The position numbers were made by a program, and so were the translations under genes. DNA of 64,000 nt from Sandarakinorhabdus sp. AAP62 (GTDB lineage: Bacteria > Pseudomonadota > Alphaproteobacteria > Sphingomonadales > Sphingomonadaceae). Numbering within the stretch: the stretch's first letter is position 1; each line of letters begins with the position of its first letter. The stretch covers positions 1 to 64,000 of the forward strand of contig NZ_ANFY01000007.1 of the NCBI RefSeq assembly GCF_000331225.1, in the 5' to 3' direction. The notes under the pieces are model-generated. The model did no database searches. It had not been told where the DNA came from and saw nothing but the letters and a program-made list of their open reading frames with translations. Below, in pieces: positions 9,062-16,869 of the stretch.

Positions 9062-9221
9062 TGTCATTCTCCCGATTGGCGAGCCGGAGGCGGGCTTCGC
9101 GTTCAGGAGCGATAACGGCGGTGGATTTGGCATTTTGCGCGCAGCAATCGCGTTGCTGCCAATTTGGATACTATTATCCCGACGCTTGCCGACGCCACAT
9201 GAAGCCGGCATGGGGTGGCCC

Positions 9222-9824
9222 ATGGCAATTCAATACCTGTTCCCTACTGCGCTGTGGAAAAGCCACCTCAATGATGCGGCCCTGCTGGCGGAACTGGCAG
9301 CCAGTTCTCACCAGTTGGCATTGGATGATGCCGCCGGCCGCAGATGGAGCCGGGCCCAGAATTATCGCGGGTATACCAGCTATGCTTCGTTGAATGATCT
9401 GCCGGTACGGGACCCTGCATTCGCCAGTCTCGCCCGGTGGCTGCAACGCCAGGCCACCACCTTTGCAGTCGCCGCCCATCTCGATCTGGATGGTCGCAAG
9501 CCAAGGCTGGACAGCCTGTGGGTCAACATCCTCAAACCTGGCGGCGGCCACAGCGGGCATATTCACCCGCACAGCATAATTTCTGGCACGCTCTACGTGG
9601 AGGTGCCCGCCGGCGCAGGCAACATCCGTTTTGAAGACCCGCGCCTACCGATGCTGATGCACGCCCCGCCCCGCAGCGCCGACGCCCCGGCCGAAAGCCG
9701 CAATTTCTTCCACATCGAACCGGCCGCTGGCGATCTTCTGCTCTGGGAAAGCTGGCTGCGCCACGAAGTCATGCCCAGCGCCGCCAAGTCGGAGCGGGTG
9801 TCGATCAGCTTCAACTTTGCTTGA
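9222..9824 (+). CDS. Putative 2OG-Fe(II) oxygenase (TIGR02466-type)
   Basis: The 200-residue protein starts LFPTALWKS and has the family's core: LWVNILKPGGGHSGHIHPHS, SGTLYVEVP, NIRFEDPR, GDLLLWESWLRHEV and RVSISFNF. By analogy to the family, the His of HIHPHS and the distal His of LRHEV would bind iron, and the Arg of RVSISF would hold 2-oxoglutarate. The partners and substrate are unknown. The ATG at 9222 follows GGGGTGG; an in-frame ATG at 9210 adds four residues. It is divergent from the beta-helix gene, with about 160 bases between. Confidence 0.75.
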   Translation: MAIQYLFPTALWKSHLNDAALLAELAASSHQLALDDAAGRRWSRAQNYRGYTSYASLNDLPVRDPAFASLARWLQRQATTFAVAAHLDLDGRKPRLDSLWVNILKPGGGHSGHIHPHSIISGTLYVEVPAGAGNIRFEDPRLPMLMHAPPRSADAPAESRNFFHIEPAAGDLLLWESWLRHEVMPSAAKSERVSISFNFA

Positions 9825-9867
9825 GAATATGTAATGCCTCTGACGTGAATACCGCTTTTATCTGCGG

Positions 9868-11361
9868 TCAGGATGCAATCCACGCAACTGGCCAAACCTG
9901 AGGCGCCGAAGCACGCAGCAAGGCGGCGGCTTCGTCGATATGGCTGCCAGATGTGGCAACATCATCAATCAGGATCACTGGCTGCTGGACCCGCTGCTGC
10001 AACTTCATCGCCGGTCGGCGGATGTTACGGCGGGGATGCGAGGTGCCGCGAGGGGTTGCAATCGGGGCGAAGGCTTCGACCATGGCGATTCCCAACTGGG
10101 CAGCCACCGCAGCTGCCAGGCGGCATGCCAGACAATTAGGACCGGAACTGCCGCACGGGACAGGCACCACCACACAGGAATCAACCATGCCGTAAACCGA
10201 GCGGATAGCGCCGGCCATTTCGGCAGCAACTGTTGTGACAAAAGCATCTGTTGGTTCAGTTTTCAGCGCGCGCAATGCGGCGATTTGATGGGGCTTGATT
10301 GCAGTCCGCCACTTGCGCAAGCCAATATAGTTTGTCTCATAGTGTCGATAGAGACGTTGAGCACTGATCAATGTTTCCAGCAGGAACTGGCTTACCGGAC
10401 CCACAGCGTCGGTTCCGGCCGGGGCTGCGACAGGCGGACCATCCCGAACCATGAAAACGCCTTGCTGCTCAGCCGCGGCAATGGCTTTGGCGCCGTCGTG
10501 GAACGCCAGAACGGCGAATTTGCCCAGTTCAGGGAACGTAAACGGGAACACGTCGAGCAATTGCCTGTCCCACTCAAGCTGCGCTACGGCCAACCATTGT
10601 TTGGGGATATCCGTCGCAAAGCCATCCCGAATTGATTGCCGCAATGCCGGCGTCAACCAGGGTCCAATCAAGGTCTGACCCGTGTGAAGGGTATCGCTGC
10701 CCAGTGTGGCGACCTTGCGGGCGAATGATTCTGAAAGTGCAACCAGTCTGAACTGGTCATCGATAATGCCCACGGGGATGTTGATCCGGGACAAGCCGGC
10801 CTGCAACACAGCCTTGATCACCCCGCTCGCATCGATTGTAACCGCAGCACGCTCGATTTGGCTGCTCAACCAGATCAGATCGCTGATCATGTCAGCATAT
10901 CCACGCAGGATGCTCAGTACAGAGCCGCGCATCTCCCGCAGTTTCGTATCAGCACACGAAAGCGCGAGCACGCCATCATCATCCGGGAGTTGTTGCAGGC
11001 GAACCGGCACATTGGCGCCATAACGCCAGGATTTGGCGATCGGCACGATACTCAGCGCCGTCCATCCCGTCTGTTTCCGCAGATCGTCAACTTCTACTTC
11101 CCGGGCAAACAACGATGGCGCGAGCAATGTGGTTGGCACCCTATCCGTGTAGTGGGTCAGCGGAAATCCGTGAGTTGCGATGAACTCGTAGGTTTGGCCA
11201 TATCTGATGCCCAGTACCATGAAGGGGATGCCGGTGGCATCTGCCGCACTCCTGACGATTCGATCGAGAATAGGCCGAATTGGTCCTGTTCGAAGGCTGG
11301 CTGCAAGTGACGCACTGCTCGTTCCGGCAGCACCCTGTTGAGGACCTTGTGAAAAGAACAT
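9868..11361 (-). CDS. GAF-like sensor fused to a ComF-type phosphoribosyltransferase domain
   Basis: In this 497-residue cytoplasmic protein, residues about 25-160 resemble a GAF sensor (ILDRIVRSAADATGIPF, FIATHGFPLTHYTDRVP, FAREVEVDDL, GALALSCAD-like strand). Residues about 165-280 resemble a PAS-like segment (VGIIDDQFRLVALSESFARK). The C-terminal 150 residues form a type I phosphoribosyltransferase domain with CVVVPVPCG, CLACRLAAAVAAQLG and the PRPP-binding loop ILIDDVATSGSHID near residues 463-476, as in ComF. This suggests a sensor that uses or binds PRPP. The role is unknown and no partner is evident; the gene stands alone between a 424-base gap and the oxygenase gene. Confidence 0.6.
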   Translation of the reverse strand: MFFSQGPQQGAAGTSSASLAASLRTGPIRPILDRIVRSAADATGIPFMVLGIRYGQTYEFIATHGFPLTHYTDRVPTTLLAPSLFAREVEVDDLRKQTGWTALSIVPIAKSWRYGANVPVRLQQLPDDDGVLALSCADTKLREMRGSVLSILRGYADMISDLIWLSSQIERAAVTIDASGVIKAVLQAGLSRINIPVGIIDDQFRLVALSESFARKVATLGSDTLHTGQTLIGPWLTPALRQSIRDGFATDIPKQWLAVAQLEWDRQLLDVFPFTFPELGKFAVLAFHDGAKAIAAAEQQGVFMVRDGPPVAAPAGTDAVGPVSQFLLETLISAQRLYRHYETNYIGLRKWRTAIKPHQIAALRALKTEPTDAFVTTVAAEMAGAIRSVYGMVDSCVVVPVPCGSSGPNCLACRLAAAVAAQLGIAMVEAFAPIATPRGTSHPRRNIRRPAMKLQQRVQQPVILIDDVATSGSHIDEAAALLRASAPQVWPVAWIAS

Positions 11362-11683
11362 TGGTCGAATTTGCCTCGCATCCGCGACCCTAGATTCGGC
11401 TCCTCTCCAGCCTCGTCAATATCGATGTAGCGCCCGATAACCGCCGTCAAGCGTTGGTTACAGCAATGCTGGGTTAATTTTACTATAGCGGCGATTTGTC
11501 CACACGAACGACATCGCACGGGAGGTGAACGCGCGCAATCAGAATGGCACACATATCTGACTGGCAGAGTCTTGGTGTAAGATTCGCGCTCGCTGGGTAA
11601 GCAGCGCCCTGTCAGGGCTTAGTTCGGAGACCATCGAGAAGCCGGCTGCTCGCGCCAAAAAATGACCGTCCACAGGAATCAAA
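11362..11683. other. Intergenic gap upstream of the sensor-phosphoribosyltransferase gene
   Basis: No credible coding region is seen here. It must hold the promoter of the minus-strand sensor gene; a minus-strand TATAGT near 11485 could be a -10 box, but no convincing -35 box is at the right distance. It is visibly less GC-rich around 11460-11500. Confidence 0.4.
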
Positions 11684-11722
11684 CGGCCCGTCGCTCCTGG
11701 GTGGGGGTGGAGCGACGGGCCG
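11684..11722 (-). terminator. Strong hairpin downstream of the TonB receptor
   Basis: The 14-base arms CGGCCCGTCGCTCC (11684-11697) and GGAGCGACGGGCCG (11709-11722) pair perfectly around an 11-base loop. Read on the minus strand it lies 64 bases beyond the receptor stop and is followed by TTTGATT, then by a T-run at about 11656-11662. It is the likely transcription terminator of the receptor gene. Confidence 0.75.
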
Positions 11723-11785
11723 GGCGGGCCCTCCCCGCCAAGTGGGCCGACCCCGGGGGGAGGCGGCCCATGACTCGCGTTGATA

Positions 11786-14419
11786 TCAGAACTTGAAGCT
11801 GACTTCACCGCCAATAATGCGACGTTGACCGGGCGAAATGAACGATCCACCGAACTCGATCGCCGGAATCACCTCGTTCAGCCACAATTTGTCGAGCAGA
11901 TTATTGGCAAACACGGAAACCTGCCAGTTCTTGCCTTCGATGCCGGCACGCAGATTGACGACGCCGAACGCATCACGGCGTGTCACGTCATAGCGCGCGT
12001 TGCCCACCACCGCCGGCAGCGCCAGCGCCGAAATCGGCAGCAGGCCGCTGAACAGGGTCGGCTTTTCCTGATCCTGCACACTGTGGAACCAGGTCGGCCC
12101 GGTCAGGCGGTAATCGGCACGGAAATTGGCCTTCAGGCCATCGCTCACCGGGACGCTCACCTGCGTGCCAACGTTCAGCGTGTAATCGGCAGTATAAGGG
12201 CTCTTGTTGCCCAGCGTATCGGGCCGGCTGCGATTCGCCTTGATTTCGCTGTCGGTGATGTTGCCGCTGGCAAACACCGTCCAGCCATCGACGATCTTGG
12301 CATTCAGGTTCAATTCGGCGCCCCACAGATCGACCTTGTCGATGTTCGACACCACGCGCAACAAGCCGAAGCCGCCGACGAAGAATTCGAAGAACTGCAT
12401 GTCGCGAACCTGGGTGTAATAACCCGCCAGATCATAGCTGATGCGGCCATCGAACAGATTGCCCTTGATGCCGGCTTCAAACGCCGAAGAGCGTTCCAGG
12501 CGATATTGATCGTTGATCGTCACCCCGGCGTTGATGGTGCCCGGCGTCACGCCATCGTTGAAATTGTTGTTCACGATCGCGGCCGAACCCTGGTTGTTGA
12601 AGCCACCGGCCTTGAAACCCACACCCCAGTTGGCGAACAGATTGGTATCGTCGTTCACCTTGTAGGACAGGGTGATCTTGGGCTGCAGCTGCTTGAAGGT
12701 GTTGGCCGACGGCGGGATAGGTCCGCCCACCTGGCCGGGGTTGATCTGCCCGCCGGTGATCGGATCGAGCACGAAGGGCACCAGATTCTCGGCGCGGCGG
12801 CGCTCGATGTCATACCGCAGGGCGAGACCCACGGTGAACTGCTCCACCGGCTTCCAGTCCAGCGAGCCGAAGGCGGCATAGACATCGGTGCGGAAGCGAT
12901 CGTTGAACAACTGACTGGTCGGGTTCGACGAACCGGGCGCGTTGTACAGCGTGGGCGACACGCCGCGGCCGAGATCGGCGCCCAGGCTGATGCCGGTTTC
13001 GCGATCAATGTTGAGATAATAGAGGCCCACCGACCAGTTGATCGGGCCATCCAGCGTGGAGGCATAACGGATTTCCGCCGAGATGTCCTTCTGGCTGCGC
13101 GTCTGCAACTGGGTGCCGTCGCAGGTCGTCGGGCTATAGGCACCGAAGGTGGAGCCGTTGGCTGGCGCGAAGATGAACGGTGCCGGGATCTGGCCGATGA
13201 ACGTGGGCGCCGCCAGCGGATAGCCGGTGAGGGCCGCCGTGGTGGAGAAGCACTGGTTCGACGCAGCCACACTGGTCGGCGTCGCGCCGGGGAAGGTGTA
13301 GCGGGCGAAATCGGCCGAGGTGCCATCGGCGGTCAGCGCCTGATCGACATCGGAATAGAGCGCCCAGGCCGAAAGCTTGCCGGGGCCGAAATCATGTTCG
13401 ACGCGGGCCGAAAGCTCGAAGGTTTCCTGCTCGTTGGTGGGGCGGATATTGCCATAATAGCGGAACTGACGCTGGTTGACGTTCTCGTAGAAGGCCGGGT
13501 TGACGCCCGCGAAATTGGGCAGGTGGAAGCTGGCGTTGAAGTTGATCGAGGCGCCCGACAATTTGGCGTAACGGCTCTTCACGTCCAGCGTGGTGGCATC
13601 GCCGAGCTTGGCGACGACGCGGCCATCGATGCCATAATTTTCCTGATCATCGACCACCTTGGCATTGCCCAGGAACTCGTTGCGCCAGAAACCATCGGTG
13701 GTCTGGTAATTGGCCGACAGCACGAAGCCGACGCCATCCGTGACAGGCCCGGCGACATAGCCAAAGGCCTGGCCGGTGGCGAGCTCGCCGTAATTGGCGC
13801 GGAAGGCGCCTTCCAGCACATCACCCGGCTTCACCGTGGTCATCACGATGGCGCCGGCCGCAGCGTTGCGGCCATAGATGGCGCCCTGCGGCCCCTTCAG
13901 CACTTCCACCTGGCGCAGCGTGCCCTGCACCTGGTTCAGCTGCGCCGTGTTGGTTTTCAGGATGCCATCGACCACCAGCGCGACACTCGATTCGGCGTCG
14001 CGGGCGCCATTGAGGCCGCGGATGTTGATCTGGGTGTCGCCGGCTTCGGCCGAGCCCGAGACGATGGTCACACCTGGGGTGAGCTGCAATATTTCCTGGC
14101 TGCGGAAGGTGCCGGTGGCGGCCAGCGTTTCGGCGGTGACCACCGACACGGTGGCCGGCACATCAATCAGGCGTTCGCTGTTGCGGCGCGCCGTCACGAG
14201 GATTTCGCCGGCCTCGTCGTCAGCCGCGGCGGCCTGCTGGGCCATGGCCGGGGCGGTGGCCAGCATCAGGCCGGAAACGCCGATCAGCAGCTGCGCGAGG
14301 CGCGACGGCAGCCGATCGCCAGCGGGCGGCACCGCGCCGTCAGCCACCGGACCCGCACCGGCACGCACCGGCAGCGCCCGGATGCAATTGGCCTGCGTCT
14401 GGCTGCAAATCTGCGTCAT
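11786..14419 (-). CDS. TonB-dependent outer-membrane receptor
   Basis: The 877-residue receptor has a signal peptide with hydrophobic core LLIGVSGLMLATAPAMA (cleavage near 61), a TonB-box-like EILVTARR, a plug domain (ILQLTPGVTIV, INIRGLNGAR, VEVLKGPQGAIYGRNAAAGA) and a long barrel ending FISPGQRRIIGGEVSFKF with the terminal Phe of outer-membrane proteins. It would import a bulky nutrient with energy from TonB/ExbBD. The N-region before the hydrophobic core is unusually long (about 40 residues); GGGGAAAC precedes the ATG. It is divergent from the GntR-regulator gene and shares the TGTATACAAAA site, so the ligand is probably the substrate of the hydantoinase/CoA-transferase locus. Confidence 0.92.
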   Translation of the reverse strand: MTQICSQTQANCIRALPVRAGAGPVADGAVPPAGDRLPSRLAQLLIGVSGLMLATAPAMAQQAAAADDEAGEILVTARRNSERLIDVPATVSVVTAETLAATGTFRSQEILQLTPGVTIVSGSAEAGDTQINIRGLNGARDAESSVALVVDGILKTNTAQLNQVQGTLRQVEVLKGPQGAIYGRNAAAGAIVMTTVKPGDVLEGAFRANYGELATGQAFGYVAGPVTDGVGFVLSANYQTTDGFWRNEFLGNAKVVDDQENYGIDGRVVAKLGDATTLDVKSRYAKLSGASINFNASFHLPNFAGVNPAFYENVNQRQFRYYGNIRPTNEQETFELSARVEHDFGPGKLSAWALYSDVDQALTADGTSADFARYTFPGATPTSVAASNQCFSTTAALTGYPLAAPTFIGQIPAPFIFAPANGSTFGAYSPTTCDGTQLQTRSQKDISAEIRYASTLDGPINWSVGLYYLNIDRETGISLGADLGRGVSPTLYNAPGSSNPTSQLFNDRFRTDVYAAFGSLDWKPVEQFTVGLALRYDIERRRAENLVPFVLDPITGGQINPGQVGGPIPPSANTFKQLQPKITLSYKVNDDTNLFANWGVGFKAGGFNNQGSAAIVNNNFNDGVTPGTINAGVTINDQYRLERSSAFEAGIKGNLFDGRISYDLAGYYTQVRDMQFFEFFVGGFGLLRVVSNIDKVDLWGAELNLNAKIVDGWTVFASGNITDSEIKANRSRPDTLGNKSPYTADYTLNVGTQVSVPVSDGLKANFRADYRLTGPTWFHSVQDQEKPTLFSGLLPISALALPAVVGNARYDVTRRDAFGVVNLRAGIEGKNWQVSVFANNLLDKLWLNEVIPAIEFGGSFISPGQRRIIGGEVSFKF

Positions 14420-14476
14420 GTTTCCCCGCTCCCGCCCGCTATGGCATCAGTTTCGTGACAAATGCGTTGCTGCTAA

Positions 14477-14487
14477 TGTATACAAAA
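14477..14487. promoter_or_regulatory. Predicted GntR operator, copy 1 (TGTATACAAAA)
   Basis: The palindrome TGTATACA with an AAA extension lies between the divergent TonB receptor (58 bases away) and the GntR-regulator gene (77 bases away). The same 11 bases recur at 15896-15906 in the other divergent promoter of the locus. FCD-type GntR regulators commonly bind short palindromes of this kind, so autoregulation and receptor control are inferred. Confidence 0.65.
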
Positions 14488-14563
14488 TCGTCCATATGCA
14501 AGCGGGCTTTCGTCCGTTTCGCCGCAATCACCGAGGGCGCGACCATTTTGCCACAGGGGGATC

Positions 14564-15241
14564 ATGCCGGGTAACGCCACCAGTGCCAGCCATGCCGCGG
14601 CCAGCGCTGCCGATCGCGCCTATGCCGAGATCCGCGGCCTGATTCTGGCCGGCGACGCCAGCCCTGGCACGCCGCTCAGGGAAGAGGCGCTGGCTGATAT
14701 CGTTGGCGTGTCGCGCACGCCGATACGCGATGCCTTGCGCAGGCTGGAAGCCGAACTCTACGCCGTGCGCACGCCAGGAGGCCGCCTGGTGGTGGCGGAT
14801 TGGAATATAGACGATGTCGTTGAAATATTTGCCTTGCGCGCCATGCTGGAAGGCCATGCCGCCGCCCGCGCCGCACGCCGCATAACAGCGTCGCAACTGG
14901 CCGAGCTGAGGAGTTGCAACGCGGCGATCGAGGCCGCGGTGGCCAATCCGGAGCCAGACATCGCCGGCTTCCTGGCGGGAAATCGCCGCTTTCATGACCT
15001 GGTGCTCGCCGCATCGGCATCGGTGCGCCTTGCCACGATGCTGACGGGACTGGTGGAACAGCCGATCGTGCGCCGTACGGCCACCCGCTATGATCGATCC
15101 GATCTGGCAAGATCAGCGCACGAGCATGGCCAATTGATTCAAGCCTTTGCCGCCCGCGATGAAGATTGGGCCCGCGCCGTGATGACCGCCCACATCCGCC
15201 GCGCCCTGCATGCCTTTCAGGACGCAAGCCCTTCGAAATAA
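14564..15241 (+). CDS. GntR-family transcriptional regulator, FadR/FCD type
   Basis: The 225-residue regulator has an N-terminal winged helix (about 18-75: AYAEIRGLILAGDASPGTPL, EEALADIVGVSRTPIRDALR) and a C-terminal FCD ligand-binding domain (about 88-215: EIFALRAMLEGHAAARAA, FHDLVLAASASVRL, EHGQLIQAFAARD). FCD domains bind small carboxylates with a metal held by Asp/His residues; the FHDLV and HEHGQL segments fit. The ATG follows AGGGGGATC. It is divergent from the TonB receptor, overlaps the convergent isochorismatase gene by 25 bases, and probably controls both TGTATACAAAA promoters. The ligand is unknown, presumably an intermediate of the locus. Confidence 0.88.
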   Translation: MPGNATSASHAAASAADRAYAEIRGLILAGDASPGTPLREEALADIVGVSRTPIRDALRRLEAELYAVRTPGGRLVVADWNIDDVVEIFALRAMLEGHAAARAARRITASQLAELRSCNAAIEAAVANPEPDIAGFLAGNRRFHDLVLAASASVRLATMLTGLVEQPIVRRTATRYDRSDLARSAHEHGQLIQAFAARDEDWARAVMTAHIRRALHAFQDASPSK

Positions 15242-15852
15242 GACATTATTTCGTCCACCCCGCGCAGCTCCGCCGATTTGGCCGCAAGGTCGAACAGATT
15301 GGCTTCATGCACGGCGGCCAAACGATCCCCAACGCCTTCGCGCACGATCACCGGAATGAAGCCGTGGCAGATGGCGTCCACAGCCGAAGCCCGCACGCAA
15401 CCCGACGTGGACAGGCCGCAGATCACCAGCGTGTCGATGCCTGCGCTGTTCAGTCGCACCGCCAGATCCGTGCCAAAAAACGCCGACGGGAATTTCTTGG
15501 TGATCACCGTTTCGCCCGAAGCCGGCTCCAGCGGCGGCTCGAAATCCCCCATCGGGCTGCCAGCATCAAACAGCTTCAGCGCCGCGATCTTGCGGTAGAA
15601 CATGCCGCCATCGGCGCCGCCGGGCTGATATTCCACCCTTGTGTGGAACACCGGCACGCCATGGGCGCGGGCTGCGACCAGCACCTGCGCGGCGGCATCG
15701 CGCGCCGATTCAACGCCGGCATAGAGCGGCGACCCCGCCGCGAAATAGGCACGGGCAAAATCGATCATCAACAGGGCCGGCCGCGGCCCCGGCTGCAGGC
15801 CCTGGCCGAACCCGGCGGCTGCATAGTCGCTATCCGCGCTGTGGTGATTCAC
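15217..15852 (-). CDS. Isochorismatase-family cysteine hydrolase
   Basis: The 211-residue enzyme has the cysteine-hydrolase fold with its Asp-Lys-Cys triad: Asp in ALLMIDFARAYF, Lys in VITKKFPSAFFGTDL and Cys in CGLSTSGCVRASA. The preceding SGC with a cis-peptide-like VICGLSTSG is typical. Members near hydantoinase subunits include N-carbamoylsarcosine amidase, which cleaves carbamoyl-amino acids to CO2, ammonia and an amino acid; the GGADGGMFYRKI insertion also fits that branch. It is transcribed against the regulator gene and divergently from the HMG-CoA-lyase-like gene, with a predicted operator between. The exact substrate is inferred from context only. Confidence 0.8.
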   Translation of the reverse strand: MNHHSADSDYAAAGFGQGLQPGPRPALLMIDFARAYFAAGSPLYAGVESARDAAAQVLVAARAHGVPVFHTRVEYQPGGADGGMFYRKIAALKLFDAGSPMGDFEPPLEPASGETVITKKFPSAFFGTDLAVRLNSAGIDTLVICGLSTSGCVRASAVDAICHGFIPVIVREGVGDRLAAVHEANLFDLAAKSAELRGVDEIMSYFEGLAS

Positions 15853-15871
15853 GATTGTCCTCCGCGCGGCC

Positions 15872-15906
15872 GTCTATACAGACAGCAGGCATATTTGTAT
15901 ACAAAA
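15872..15906. promoter_or_regulatory. Predicted GntR operator, copy 2, with an adjacent imperfect copy
   Basis: TGTATACAAAA at 15896-15906 repeats the site at 14477-14487 exactly and sits within the perfect palindrome TTGTATACAA (15895-15904). A looser palindrome GTCTATACAGAC lies at 15872-15883, 23-24 bases away. Both are in the 57-base gap between the divergent isochorismatase and lyase genes. The main site ends only three bases before the lyase ATG, so binding would block initiation directly. Confidence 0.65.
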
Positions 15907-15909
15907 CCC

Positions 15910-16869
15910 ATGATCCCTTTCCGCCCTTCCTGCACCGATCCGGTGTCCATCGTCGAGGTTTCGCCCCGCGACGGCCTCCAGAACGAGTCCGTGCTGGTCT
16001 CCAGTGACCACAAGCTGGCATTGATTGACCATCTGGTGACAATGGGTGCCAAACGTGTCGAAGTGGTGTCCTTCGTCAATCCGCGCCGCGTGCCCCAGAT
16101 GGGCGACGCCGAACAAGTGGCACTTGGCCTGCCAGAAGCGCCCGGTGTGCGCTTCATCGGCCTGTGCCTGAACGAACGCGGTGTCACCCGTGCCATCGCC
16201 ACGCAGGACAATCCACGCCCGCTGGATGAAGCCGGCTGCGTGCTCGTCGCCAGCGACACGTTCGGCGTCGTCAACCAGGGCCAGACCATCGCCGACGGCG
16301 TCACCGCCAACAGCACCATGCTGAAGATGGCCCGGGATGCCGGCCTGTTCGCGCAGGTGACGATCAGCGCCGCCTTTGGCTGCCCTTATGAAGGCCCGGT
16401 GCCGGCCGACCGTGTGGTCGATCTGGCCAAGCGCATGGCGGATGCCGGTGCACAGGAGATTGCACTGGCTGATACCATCGGCGTTGGCGTTCCGGCCCAG
16501 GTTGGCGATCTCACCGCCCGCGTGATCGAAGCCATCGCGCCCATCCCGATCCGCCTGCACCTGCACGATACCCGCGGTCTGGCCCCGGCCAACGCCTGGG
16601 CCGCATACCAGGCTGGCTGCCGCACCTTCGATTCGGCGCTTGGCGGCCTCGGTGGTTGCCCGTTCGCGCCGGGCGCGGCCGGCAATGTCGGCACGGAGGA
16701 GCTTCTCTATCTTTTTGGCCGGTCGGGCATTGCCACCGGCTATGATCTTGAAACGACCTTGGACGCCAATCGCTGGTTTGCCACCATCATGGGCCGGGCC
16801 CTGCCCAGCCGGGCCGGCAAGGCCGGGGACTTCGTGGCGCGGCCCATTCCCACCGGAGCAAACACGTGA
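15910..16869 (+). CDS. Hydroxymethylglutaryl-CoA lyase-family protein
   Basis: The 319-residue protein is a DRE-TIM barrel lyase: VEVSPRDGLQNE near residue 14 (the DRE-type motif with metal Asp), VEVVSFVNPRRVPQMGD, HLHDTRG and the catalytic-loop cysteine Cys250 in GGLGGCPFAPGAAGN. HMG-CoA lyases cleave a 3-hydroxy-3-methylacyl-CoA to acetyl-CoA plus a keto acid. Next to a CoA-transferase it could cleave a related tertiary hydroxyacyl-CoA. No ribosome-binding site precedes the ATG at 15910, which abuts the operator; a leaderless or weakly translated message is possible. It overlaps the next gene by four bases (GTGA). Confidence 0.85.
   Translation: MIPFRPSCTDPVSIVEVSPRDGLQNESVLVSSDHKLALIDHLVTMGAKRVEVVSFVNPRRVPQMGDAEQVALGLPEAPGVRFIGLCLNERGVTRAIATQDNPRPLDEAGCVLVASDTFGVVNQGQTIADGVTANSTMLKMARDAGLFAQVTISAAFGCPYEGPVPADRVVDLAKRMADAGAQEIALADTIGVGVPAQVGDLTARVIEAIAPIPIRLHLHDTRGLAPANAWAAYQAGCRTFDSALGGLGGCPFAPGAAGNVGTEELLYLFGRSGIATGYDLETTLDANRWFATIMGRALPSRAGKAGDFVARPIPTGANT

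Noticed and set aside
11780-14458. 892-codon plus-strand frame opposite the TonB receptor
   Set aside because: The minus strand gives a complete receptor with plug, barrel and terminal Phe. The plus frame has no recognisable features.
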